A DNA stretch of 50,949 nucleotides, taken from assembly GCA_036378955.1 (NCBI GenBank), contig DASUVM010000006.1, positions 1 to 50,949 on the forward strand, written 5' to 3'. Below, in pieces: positions 8,030 to 15,357 of the stretch. Under the pieces are notes generated by a model that saw only the letters and a list, made by a program, of their open reading frames with translations, was not told where the DNA came from and searched no databases. Position 1 is the stretch's first letter. Every line of letters begins with the position of its first letter. Made by a program: the position numbers and the translations under genes. Origin of the DNA: DASUVM01 sp036378955 (GTDB taxonomy: Bacteria > Patescibacteriota > Saccharimonadia > Saccharimonadales > Saccharimonadaceae).

Positions 8030-11000
8030 TTATTTAACAGCAACACATTCAGCGCCAAATAAATCAGCCACTTTTGATCGCAACTCGTCGGTTGCCTCGA
8101 CGGTAAACGGCATGCGTACAGCCGATTTTTTGTCGGCCCCTAGCACTAAAATAACCTCGTGCTCACCGGGGAAGATATTAAAAGTTTGCTTTAATTTTGA
8201 GAGTAAATCGTGATTGTGTGGGTCTTTGACATGCACAAACATTTTTGCTGGCTTCGGCGGTTCAGGTTCGGCACTCGCCACCGCTTCGTCATCATTTTCA
8301 ACAGGTGTATAGGTGTACTTTTCAGCTACATTAACGGTGCCTGCTGCTTTGCGGCTAGCCGTTACACCTTGCGCACGCGGTTTCGGGGCTTTCATTTTTT
8401 TGCCGGTCGATTTGTAATTGTCGAGTTCTTCGTCGGTCACCACCACAATATCATCGGCGATAATCTTCGCTTCAGAAGTAGTGTTGCCGTCGCGGTCACG
8501 TGCATTTACCTTGCCCATTGCTTTGATCACTTGGTCTTGAACGAGCTGTGTTCCAATTTTCTCAAAAAGGTTCGGGAATACAATCACTTCCCCTTCGCCA
8601 CTTTTATCTTCAATGCCAACAAACGCCATTTTTGAACCGTTTTTCGTGGTAATACTGCGTACCGTTGTAATAACACCGCCAACTGTCACGGTTTTGTTGT
8701 CGATTTCTGGCTTAATTTCAACCAGCGGCAGTGTTTGCTCTTCAAAGTAAGCGTCATAGCGGTCAAGCGGATGGCTTGAAAGATAGAGCCCAAGCAACTC
8801 TCGCTCCCACATGAGCCGTTCTTTTTCAGAATGCTTCGCAGGAGCTGTCTCGAGCTTAATAGTTGGAACGGCCACCGCAGCATCAGTAAGCCCACCAAAC
8901 AGATCGGCCTGGCCGCTCGCTGCCTCTTTTTGCAGTTTGCTGGCAAACGCTAGCACCATATCCATATTAAACAACAGGTCTGAGCGGTCAGCCAGCTGAT
9001 CAAAGGCTCCGGCTTTAGTGAGTGATTCCCAGGCTTTACGGTTCACCCGGCTTGTACTGACTCGCTTGGCAAAATCGTCAACCGTTGTGAACTGCCCTTC
9101 TTCACGGGCCCGCAGCACTTCTTCAACCGCTGAAACGCCCACACCTTTTACTGCCGCCATGCCAAAGCGAATCTGGTTTTTGCCAGGCACCACACTAAAC
9201 TCAACGAAACTTTCGTTCACATCGGGTGAAAGCACGGTGAGACCCATGTGCTTACATTCGTTAATTTCAATTGCCAGGCGGTCAATGTCGTCTTGGTCGC
9301 TCGTCATCAGTGCCGCCATGAAGGCATCGGGGTAATGTGCTTTTAAATAGGCTGTCCAATAGGCGATTAAGGCATAGCAAGCGGCGTGGCTTTTGTTAAA
9401 ACAATAGGCCGCAAAATCTTCAAGTTGCTTCCAAAAACGCTCCATCAGGTTACGGTCGATGCCGCTCACTTGCTGACCGCCTTCAATCATGAGATCCTTC
9501 ATTTTGGCCATAAGGTCGGCTTTTTTCTTACCAATGGCTTTACGCAGTGTGTCTGCTTGGCCACCGGTAAAGCCACAGACTTCTTTTGAAATCTGCATCA
9601 CCTGCTCTTGGTATACCAAAACGCCATAGGTATTCTTCAGCGCGTTTTCCATTGTTCCATGCGGATACACTATTTCGCGCTCGCCGTGCTTGCGCTTAAT
9701 AAAATCGTCAATGAACTGCATTGGGCCAGGCCGATAGAGCGCCACCATGGCAATAATATCTTCGAATTCTGTTGGTTTTAGTTCACGCAAATATCGCTTC
9801 ATACCAGCAGATTCAAGCTGGAACACACCGGTAGTATCACCACTCTGAAACAGCTCGAATGTCTTTTGGTCGTCAAGCGGCAAAATTGAAAGATCGATCT
9901 CGGTGTCGTAGACTTTTTTAACAATTCGTTGAGCGTTATTAATAATCGAGAGGTTAGAAAGCCCTAAAAAATCCATTTTTAGCAGCCCGAGTTCTTCAAC
10001 CGGACCCATTGGGTATTGGGTAGAAACCACGCCTTTTTGGGCCATTTCTAGAGGAGCAAACTTCACAATATCATCTGGTGCAATCACTACACCGGCGGCG
10101 TGGACACCGTGCGAGCGAATAGTGCCTTCGAGGCGAATAGCGTAATCAATGACTCGTTTAGCAGTGGTGTTGGTTTCGTATTCTTTTTTAAGGTCTGGAT
10201 CTTTCTCAATACTCACCTTCAACGGAATATGCCGACCTTGAATAGGTGCCGGAATAAGTTTTGCGAGCCGATCGGCTTCGTTATAGGGCACTTCAAGCAC
10301 CCGTGCGACATCGCGCACTGCCGCCCGAGCCGCCATTTTACCGAAGGTAACAATGTTTGCCACTCGTGCATCGCCATATTTTCTGGCACAATATTGAATC
10401 ACTTCATCGCGGCGCGTGTCTTGAATGTCAATGTCGATATCTGGCATAGAAATACGGTCGGGGTTCAAAAAACGCTCAAATAGTAAATCGTATTGCAGTG
10501 GGTCGAGCTCGGTAATATTGAGCGCATAGGCAATAATCGAGCCGGCCGCCGAACCACGACCCGGACCAAACACAATGCCTTGGTCTTTTCCCCAGTTAAT
10601 AAAATCGTGAATAATCAAGAAATAGCCGTTAAACCCCATGCTGTCAATAACGCCTAGCTCAAAGTCGGCACGTGCTGCCTGCTCCTCACTGATGGCTTTT
10701 CGTGCTTCAGCAATCGACAACTCCATTGCAGCATCGCGTTCGATACCGCCATAACGCCAGCCCAGCCCAGCCCATACAAGTTTATCTAGATATGTTTTTT
10801 CGGTTTCACCCTTTGGCACTGGAAAGGTTGGAATAAGAATTTTATCGAGCTCAATCGTCACATCGCAGCGATCAGCGATTTTTTTAGTATTGACAATTAA
10901 TTCGGGGTGCTCTTTACCCCACCTTGCAATAATGTCGTTCGGGTCGGTGACGTGCAGGTGAAAATCTCGTAGCGTCATGCGTTTTTCGTCTGATAGATAC

Positions 11001-11707
11001 GAACCTGTACCGACACAAAGTAAAATTTCATGCGCCTCGGTGTCGTCGGGCTGCACGTAGTGAGCATCACTCGTCACAACACATTCAATATCAAGCTCTT
11101 GACTTAATTGCAAGAGATGATTATTGATCTTCTTCTGTTCATCCCATTCGTTATGATCTTGCACTTCAAAATAATAGCGATCACCAAAAATGCTCTTATA
11201 CCACAGGGCAATTCGCTTGGCTTCTTCAATATTGTCAGTGCGTAAATTTTCACCCAGCTCACCACCGGCACAGGCTGAAAGTGCAATGATGCCTTCGTTA
11301 TAGGTTTCTAGCAGCTCGTGATCGATACGGGGCTTATAATACATACCTTCGAGGTTAGCCAGTGTCGAAAGCTGCATAAGGTTTTGATAACCCTTATTGT
11401 TCATGGCTAGCAAAATGAGGTGATAACGGGCTTTGTCTTTGGCTGGGTCGCGATCGGTGCGTGAACGTGCGGCAACATAGGTTTCAATACCAATAATGGG
11501 CTTTACACCAGCATCTTTGGCCGCCTTATAAAATTCAATTGCACCCGACATTGTACCATGGTCGGTCATGGCCACGGCTTCCATACCCATAGCTTTCACC
11601 CGGGCTATTAATTCATCAACCTTCGTTAAGCCATCAAGCAAACTGTGGTGCGTATGATTGTGCAAATGCACATAATGAGACGGTGCAAGCTCGGCCGTTT
11701 TTGTCAC
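8030..11707 (-). CDS. dnaE: DNA polymerase III subunit alpha
   Basis: This is the replicative DNA polymerase subunit, 1225 residues, near the size of other DnaE proteins. The N-terminal PHP domain begins with VHLHNHTHHSLLDG and continues with MTDHGTMSGAIEFY. The polymerase core has FGPGRGSAAGSI and the catalytic aspartates in MPDIDIDIQDTRRDEV. Helix-hairpin-helix and OB-fold regions follow (TVGGVITTVRSITT), and the C-terminal tail is moderately conserved. No exonuclease domain is inserted, so it is DnaE rather than PolC. The start is GTG at 11707 with GGGGT upstream. It is transcribed alone on the minus strand. Confidence 0.97.
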   Translation of the reverse strand: MTKTAELAPSHYVHLHNHTHHSLLDGLTKVDELIARVKAMGMEAVAMTDHGTMSGAIEFYKAAKDAGVKPIIGIETYVAARSRTDRDPAKDKARYHLILLAMNNKGYQNLMQLSTLANLEGMYYKPRIDHELLETYNEGIIALSACAGGELGENLRTDNIEEAKRIALWYKSIFGDRYYFEVQDHNEWDEQKKINNHLLQLSQELDIECVVTSDAHYVQPDDTEAHEILLCVGTGSYLSDEKRMTLRDFHLHVTDPNDIIARWGKEHPELIVNTKKIADRCDVTIELDKILIPTFPVPKGETEKTYLDKLVWAGLGWRYGGIERDAAMELSIAEARKAISEEQAARADFELGVIDSMGFNGYFLIIHDFINWGKDQGIVFGPGRGSAAGSIIAYALNITELDPLQYDLLFERFLNPDRISMPDIDIDIQDTRRDEVIQYCARKYGDARVANIVTFGKMAARAAVRDVARVLEVPYNEADRLAKLIPAPIQGRHIPLKVSIEKDPDLKKEYETNTTAKRVIDYAIRLEGTIRSHGVHAAGVVIAPDDIVKFAPLEMAQKGVVSTQYPMGPVEELGLLKMDFLGLSNLSIINNAQRIVKKVYDTEIDLSILPLDDQKTFELFQSGDTTGVFQLESAGMKRYLRELKPTEFEDIIAMVALYRPGPMQFIDDFIKRKHGEREIVYPHGTMENALKNTYGVLVYQEQVMQISKEVCGFTGGQADTLRKAIGKKKADLMAKMKDLMIEGGQQVSGIDRNLMERFWKQLEDFAAYCFNKSHAACYALIAYWTAYLKAHYPDAFMAALMTSDQDDIDRLAIEINECKHMGLTVLSPDVNESFVEFSVVPGKNQIRFGMAAVKGVGVSAVEEVLRAREEGQFTTVDDFAKRVSTSRVNRKAWESLTKAGAFDQLADRSDLLFNMDMVLAFASKLQKEAASGQADLFGGLTDAAVAVPTIKLETAPAKHSEKERLMWERELLGLYLSSHPLDRYDAYFEEQTLPLVEIKPEIDNKTVTVGGVITTVRSITTKNGSKMAFVGIEDKSGEGEVIVFPNLFEKIGTQLVQDQVIKAMGKVNARDRDGNTTSEAKIIADDIVVVTDEELDNYKSTGKKMKAPKPRAQGVTASRKAAGTVNVAEKYTYTPVENDDEAVASAEPEPPKPAKMFVHVKDPHNHDLLSKLKQTFNIFPGEHEVILVLGADKKSAVRMPFTVEATDELRSKVADLFGAECVAVK

Positions 11708-11862
11708 GTTTGTTTTACCCCTAACACAAATAAATTCTACACACTATTGTAGCACTGTTTAAAATTGCTTTCTATGCTAAATGTCCTGTTCTTTTTGCGC
11801 AGAATACAATTAGCAAAACTAGTTCTCCGAAGCAGCGAGAGGGTGAGCCTATGAGCGAAAGC

Positions 11863-12120
11863 TTATCGAGCAGCCTGTTTTATCGCCTGCACTAACGGAT
11901 CAAGCCAAGTTCCGCTCAATAACGACAACACCCAAACCAGCAAAGCAATTATAAGAGTTCCGCCCAGTGCGCTACCAAGCCCAAAGAATACACCACGCAC
12001 AAAATTAAGGTTATAAATTTGCTTTCGGTCACGATTAAAATCGTTGAACAAATCTTCAAGCACATCTGTGGCCGGCCCAGCCTCAAGCTGAGGTGATTTT
12101 TTGTTGCGCTGCGTAACCAT
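11863..12120 (-). CDS. Small membrane protein, DUF5665-like
   Basis: This 85-residue protein has a charged N-terminal half (NKKSPQLEAG, DLFNDFNRDRKQIY). One hydrophobic region follows, starting NFVRGVFFGLGSALGGTLII and continuing through a second hydrophobic stretch. The pattern NFVRGxFxGLGSxLGGT is what I associate with DUF5665 proteins; function unknown. Its start codon overlaps the stop of the YtxH-like gene by one base, so it is the last gene of a three-gene unit with 12120-12636. Confidence 0.75.
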   Translation of the reverse strand: MVTQRNKKSPQLEAGPATDVLEDLFNDFNRDRKQIYNLNFVRGVFFGLGSALGGTLIIALLVWVLSLLSGTWLDPLVQAIKQAAR

Positions 12121-12377
12121 TACTTATTTTGTAGTTTTTTCTGAGCTTCTTTCGCTTTGGTGGTCGCCTGTTTCTGGGCTGAATGCACCTTTTTCTCAAC
12201 ATCTAAACGCACATCTTCAGCCTTATGCCGTGCGCGTAATTTCAACTCTTCGGCCTTATGTTTAATCTCTTGGCGTGTCTTCTTGCCGCTTTGTGGTGCA
12301 GTTAGAATACCTGCCACTACGCCAGCAGCTGCACCTATAATGGCACCGAGTGCAATCCTACCTTTATTCTTCGTCAT
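12120..12377 (-). CDS. YtxH domain-containing small protein
   Basis: The 85 residues start with a glycine- and alanine-rich membrane segment, RIALGAIIGAAAGVVAGILT, followed by APQSGKKTR. That is the YtxH signature (membrane segment, then AP.SGK.TR). A highly basic, lysine- and alanine-rich helical tail follows, probably coiled coil. Members are linked to stress responses in Firmicutes, but the molecular role is unknown. The start ATG follows GGAGACGAC, and the gene overlaps its upstream neighbour by 14 bases, implying translational coupling. Confidence 0.85.
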   Translation of the reverse strand: MTKNKGRIALGAIIGAAAGVVAGILTAPQSGKKTRQEIKHKAEELKLRARHKAEDVRLDVEKKVHSAQKQATTKAKEAQKKLQNK

Positions 12378-12636
12378 GTCGTCTCCTCTCTTTTTGCTTC
12401 ATAGCATGAATTGCTTTTTTTACAAGACTTAACAATGTTGCTGGTGCGACAAACGTTGAAAGGTTCGACGTAAGCCGCTCTACCCCTTGCATAACATTTC
12501 TGGCTGAATTGGTTATTGCCTGAATTTGTTTAGTAATTCGAATCAACAACACCATTAAGATGATGCTGAGTATCAGTAAAATAGCTAGTGCGGTCGAGAG
12601 AATAACCACAAGTATATCTGCTGCTGACATTGACAT
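12364..12636 (-). CDS. Small single-pass membrane protein
   Basis: The 90 residues contain one long hydrophobic segment, ILVVILSTALAILLILSIIL, then an amphipathic stretch (RITKQIQAITNSARNVMQGV) and a basic tail ending RRRHDEE. The arrangement recalls DUF948-like proteins that often precede YtxH genes, but similarity is weak. AAGGAATG upstream serves as ribosome site, and TGCTATAGT further upstream is a good extended -10. It is first in the unit with the YtxH-like and DUF5665-like genes. Confidence 0.72.
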   Translation of the reverse strand: MSMSAADILVVILSTALAILLILSIILMVLLIRITKQIQAITNSARNVMQGVERLTSNLSTFVAPATLLSLVKKAIHAMKQKERRRHDEE

Positions 12637-12667
12637 TCCTTTTTATGTTAGTTAAACAACTATCACT

Positions 12668-12676
12668 ACTATAGCA
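12668..12676 (-). promoter_or_regulatory. Extended -10 promoter of the YtxH operon
   Basis: The minus strand reads TGCTATAGT about 32 bases before ATG 12636. Confidence 0.5.
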
Positions 12677-12687
12677 TAAACTGTTTA

Positions 12688-12936
12688 CTATCGGCGCAGT
12701 GCTTTTACAATTGCCAGCAAAATAATTGAGCCCAACGTGGCAACCAGCAGGCTATAAATGTCAAAATCTTGGACCCCAGGCCCACCCAATACATTGAGAA
12801 CGAAGCCACCAATGAACGCCCCGATAATACCAACAATAATATTAGCCATTATTCCCATCGACTGATCTGTTTTCATTATTTTTGATGCGATCCAGCCCGC
12901 CAAGCCACCAATGATGAGCCACCCAATAATGTTCAT
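12688..12936 (-). CDS. GlsB/YeaQ/YmgE family stress-response membrane protein
   Basis: This 82-residue protein has three hydrophobic segments and is rich in glycine. NIIGWLIIGGLAGWIASKIM, IMANIIVGIIGAFIGGFVLN and a terminal helix match the transglycosylase-associated (GlsB/YeaQ) family. Family members are induced by envelope or acid stress; biochemical function is not established. The gene has its own extended -10 (TGCTATAAT) and a GGGGG ribosome site, so it is a separate unit from the YtxH operon beside it. Confidence 0.9.
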   Translation of the reverse strand: MNIIGWLIIGGLAGWIASKIMKTDQSMGIMANIIVGIIGAFIGGFVLNVLGGPGVQDFDIYSLLVATLGSIILLAIVKALRR

Positions 12937-12964
12937 AATGCCCCCGTTTGTTAGTTATGGTTTT

Positions 12965-12973
12965 ATTATAGCA
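12965..12973 (-). promoter_or_regulatory. Extended -10 promoter of the GlsB-like gene
   Basis: TGCTATAAT on the minus strand, about 29 bases before ATG 12936. Confidence 0.55.
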
Positions 12974-13051
12974 AAAGTTGCTGAGAGCTAAAGTTGCGTG
13001 CATTTATTGCTCTCCACTTTTCGCAAGGTTGTGTAGTTCGCTTTATCTGTA

Positions 13052-14113
13052 TTATAACCTTTCACCCTGGCGTTCATTGGCTGCCTGCATTAGTTTGTTC
13101 ATTCCACTTATTCTTATCTGCCGGACACGTTCATAGGAAAGTTTAAACAGCTCACCAATTCGTTCACGTGCTAGCCCCTTGTCCGTATAGATTTTCTCTG
13201 TGACTTCTTCATACGACAATAGCTTACCTCCAAGGTTAATTGTAAGCGGGCCAATTAATTCAGGGCCAAGGCCATAATATAGACCTAAGATAAACTTCTC
13301 ACGATCGGTCAAGCTCGAGTTGTTCAAGATCTCTGTTAGTTCTTCACGATCAGACAGGTTCATAACCTCTCTGTTCATATCAGCATTCGGGTCAGCAACT
13401 AGGCTGCCGAGCTCTAACTCGAGATCCGCCCCTGGGCTAACGAGGGCGTTTAAAGAGGGCAGGTGTAGCCGCCCATCCTGCTCTAGCTCGGCGTATTTTT
13501 TCATGCTCATTCCAGTGGCAGCCTCAATCTCTTTGTCTGTAAGTTGGCGGCCAAGCTTGTCGATCATTGCGTTTATTTCTTTTTGAGCATTTCTATACTG
13601 TTCATGCCTACTAATTGGTATGCGAATGGTTCTAGACTGGTTTGCAATAGCGCGCGTAATCGCTTGCCTCGCCAACCACGTTGCATAAGTACTAAACTTG
13701 AATCCTTTACTAACGTCGAAACGACTAATTGCGCGGTCGAGGCCCAGATTACCCTCCTGAACAAGTTCCATTTCGGATAGATTGTTTTTTCGCCAAAATT
13801 TCTTTGAAAGACTGATCACTAATCGCAAATTACTAAGATATACAACTTGGTGGGCGGCTGCAAGCTTAATTAATGCTTCACGATCTTGTGGAGAGATATT
13901 GTCGAGCGATCTCAAAGATCCATATACTTCAACACCGCGATCAATATAGCCAAACAACTCCTGCTCATCAGACTCTGAAAGAAGATTGAAGGAGCCGGCC
14001 TCATTGAGATACGAGCCCAGTATGTCTGTTTCTTTTCGGTTTATGTTAGTGTTCTTGCGTTGCCTCAGTATAGCCCGCCGAACAATTTTATGGGATTTAT
14101 ATTTTCTTACCAC
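13052..14113 (-). CDS. Sigma-70 family RNA polymerase sigma factor, probably expressed as a frameshift fusion
   Basis: All sigma regions can be read: 1.2 (LGSYLNEAGSFNLLSESDEQ), 2 (LRLVISLSKKFW, ELVQEGNLGLDRAISRFD, FKFSTYATWLARQAI, then RTIRIPISRHE), 3 (EIEAATGM) and 4 (LTDREKFILGLYYGL, then LSYERVRQIRISGMNKLM). Region 4 holds an unusual insertion of about 25 residues (GPELIGPLTI...). The first possible start is GTG 14113, which lacks a ribosome site. The same frame stays open upstream for another 54 codons, with no start codon, back to an A9 tract inside the end of the winged-helix gene. This suggests the sigma factor is normally made by -1 frameshifting or transcript slippage. It is divergent from typical RpoD, so it is likely an alternative sigma factor. 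Confidence 0.85.
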   Translation of the reverse strand: MVRKYKSHKIVRRAILRQRKNTNINRKETDILGSYLNEAGSFNLLSESDEQELFGYIDRGVEVYGSLRSLDNISPQDREALIKLAAAHQVVYLSNLRLVISLSKKFWRKNNLSEMELVQEGNLGLDRAISRFDVSKGFKFSTYATWLARQAITRAIANQSRTIRIPISRHEQYRNAQKEINAMIDKLGRQLTDKEIEAATGMSMKKYAELEQDGRLHLPSLNALVSPGADLELELGSLVADPNADMNREVMNLSDREELTEILNNSSLTDREKFILGLYYGLGPELIGPLTINLGGKLLSYEEVTEKIYTDKGLARERIGELFKLSYERVRQIRISGMNKLMQAANERQGERL

Positions 14114-14244
14114 CGTCGCGATAGCTTGATCACGTGGGTTGCTAAATGTTGCTTCTGCTTCGTTGTCATTGGGTTGTTGTTCGGTTGCCGTGTCCTGCTG
14201 TATCGCTAGTTTTTTGAACGTAGTGGTTAGCGAAGGCTCAGTGA

Positions 14245-15162
14245 TTAGTTTTTTTTTACGATTGTGGCTTGTTCGCTAGAGGTAACTCGATTGTCATGAA
14301 GCACAACGGCAGGGTTAACGACATACCTGGTGTTACGCTTGTCACCAAGCCTCTTCACAATCTCAATGCCGGCTGCTTGCTTCAATTCTTCACGTAGGTT
14401 ACTAGCATGCCTACTAAAAGCTTGCGCGATAGCACTACGTGTGCTATCGGGTTTAAAACCAAGCTCGCGAACATCACTCGCAGCAATCTTGGTATTTCTC
14501 AGCATCATAAAGGCGTTAAATATGAACAGCTTGTCTCCTTCAAGCTGCAACTGTGTGCCTGCAATCTCAATTGTATTATCTGAAGTAATAGTGATATGTA
14601 TAGGGGCGTTCATTCCTTCCCGTAATTCCATAATCGGTGTCTTGCTTTCTGGAATAATAGCTTGATAAAGCTCACCCTGCTGCTTTTCACTTGACAGCTC
14701 CGAATCGACTTTTCCAATATCGGCGAGATGGGGATCGGAAGAGGGCCTAGCGTGGTCTAACTCACTACCACTAACTTGCGGGGTATGTCGTTTTTCGCTT
14801 GAAGGTATATCGCCAACAGTTTCAACGCTAGCAACCGGTTGCTCAGCATTATACAGAGGCCGAGGCTCTATGGATATCTGTTGTTGACCATTCTTGTTAG
14901 CGATGACAAACTGCTCTTTGCCCAGCATATCAGCGATACCGTTAGCAGCTGTTAAGCTATTTGTAGACAGCCGAAGCAATGCTCCACCTAACACTTTGAG
15001 GCGCTCCTCTTTTTCTTGATCGGTAAAGCTAGCCTCCAGGGCAAGATCTGCAAGCTCAAGTTGCACAGCTTTTATAACATGAGATAGAGCATGCTCCACC
15101 CGACCAACCCTTTCGATTGCAGGGTCGATAAAAGACGATGGTAAGTTATCCATTTTTGACAT
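14245..15162 (-). CDS. Winged-helix-like DNA-binding protein, upstream half of a sigma-factor frameshift pair
   Basis: This 305-residue protein has a helical N-terminal part (about 15-90), a low-complexity Ser/Glu-rich linker (about 110-175), and a C-terminal domain beginning ITITSDNTIEIAGTQLQLEG. That domain continues with IFNAFMMLRNTKIAASDVRE and ends NTRYVVNP. The strand-helix order resembles an OmpR/PhoB-type winged helix, but the match is by pattern only. The gene ends GTA AAA AAA AAC TAA. The A9 run lies exactly where the -1 frame leads into the sigma factor without a stop. It is divergently arranged with the helicase gene at 15358. Confidence 0.75.
   Translation of the reverse strand: MSKMDNLPSSFIDPAIERVGRVEHALSHVIKAVQLELADLALEASFTDQEKEERLKVLGGALLRLSTNSLTAANGIADMLGKEQFVIANKNGQQQISIEPRPLYNAEQPVASVETVGDIPSSEKRHTPQVSGSELDHARPSSDPHLADIGKVDSELSSEKQQGELYQAIIPESKTPIMELREGMNAPIHITITSDNTIEIAGTQLQLEGDKLFIFNAFMMLRNTKIAASDVRELGFKPDSTRSAIAQAFSRHASNLREELKQAAGIEIVKRLGDKRNTRYVVNPAVVLHDNRVTSSEQATIVKKN
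14249..14257 (-). other. A9 slippage/frameshift site joining the winged-helix and sigma ORFs
   Basis: On the minus strand nine A residues stand directly before C TAA. The zero frame stops at 14245. The -1 frame is open from just after a TAG at 14276-14278 down to the sigma factor stop near 13052. The two frames therefore overlap only around this homopolymer, as expected for programmed slippage or for a recent single-base indel. Confidence 0.6.
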
Positions 15163-15357
15163 ACGTCTAGAAATTATTGCACGTTATTATTAAGAATGCA
15201 AACAAGGCGCTTCGCTGGGGAGTATGTCATCTACCCGCCTGGCAGTAAGTATTGAAGTCAGTTGAAGCCGCAGGCTTAATGCTATATGATCGTCAACGCA
15301 GCTATATTGCAAAATATGCAGTTAAATAATGCCTAATTAGTAAATTAGAAAAGTTAC
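15163..15357. other. Divergent intergenic region between helicase and winged-helix/sigma genes
   Basis: These 195 bases are AT-rich toward the helicase side and hold no ORF or RNA that I recognise. TTATTATTAAGAAT and CTATATTGCAAAATATGCAG are plausible promoter or operator material, but no clear -35/-10 pair could be settled. Confidence 0.3.

Noticed and set aside
8210..8635. Plus-strand open frames of up to 141 residues inside dnaE
   Set aside because: They run antisense to a well-supported DnaE and are rich in Cys, Phe and His, as expected for shadow frames.
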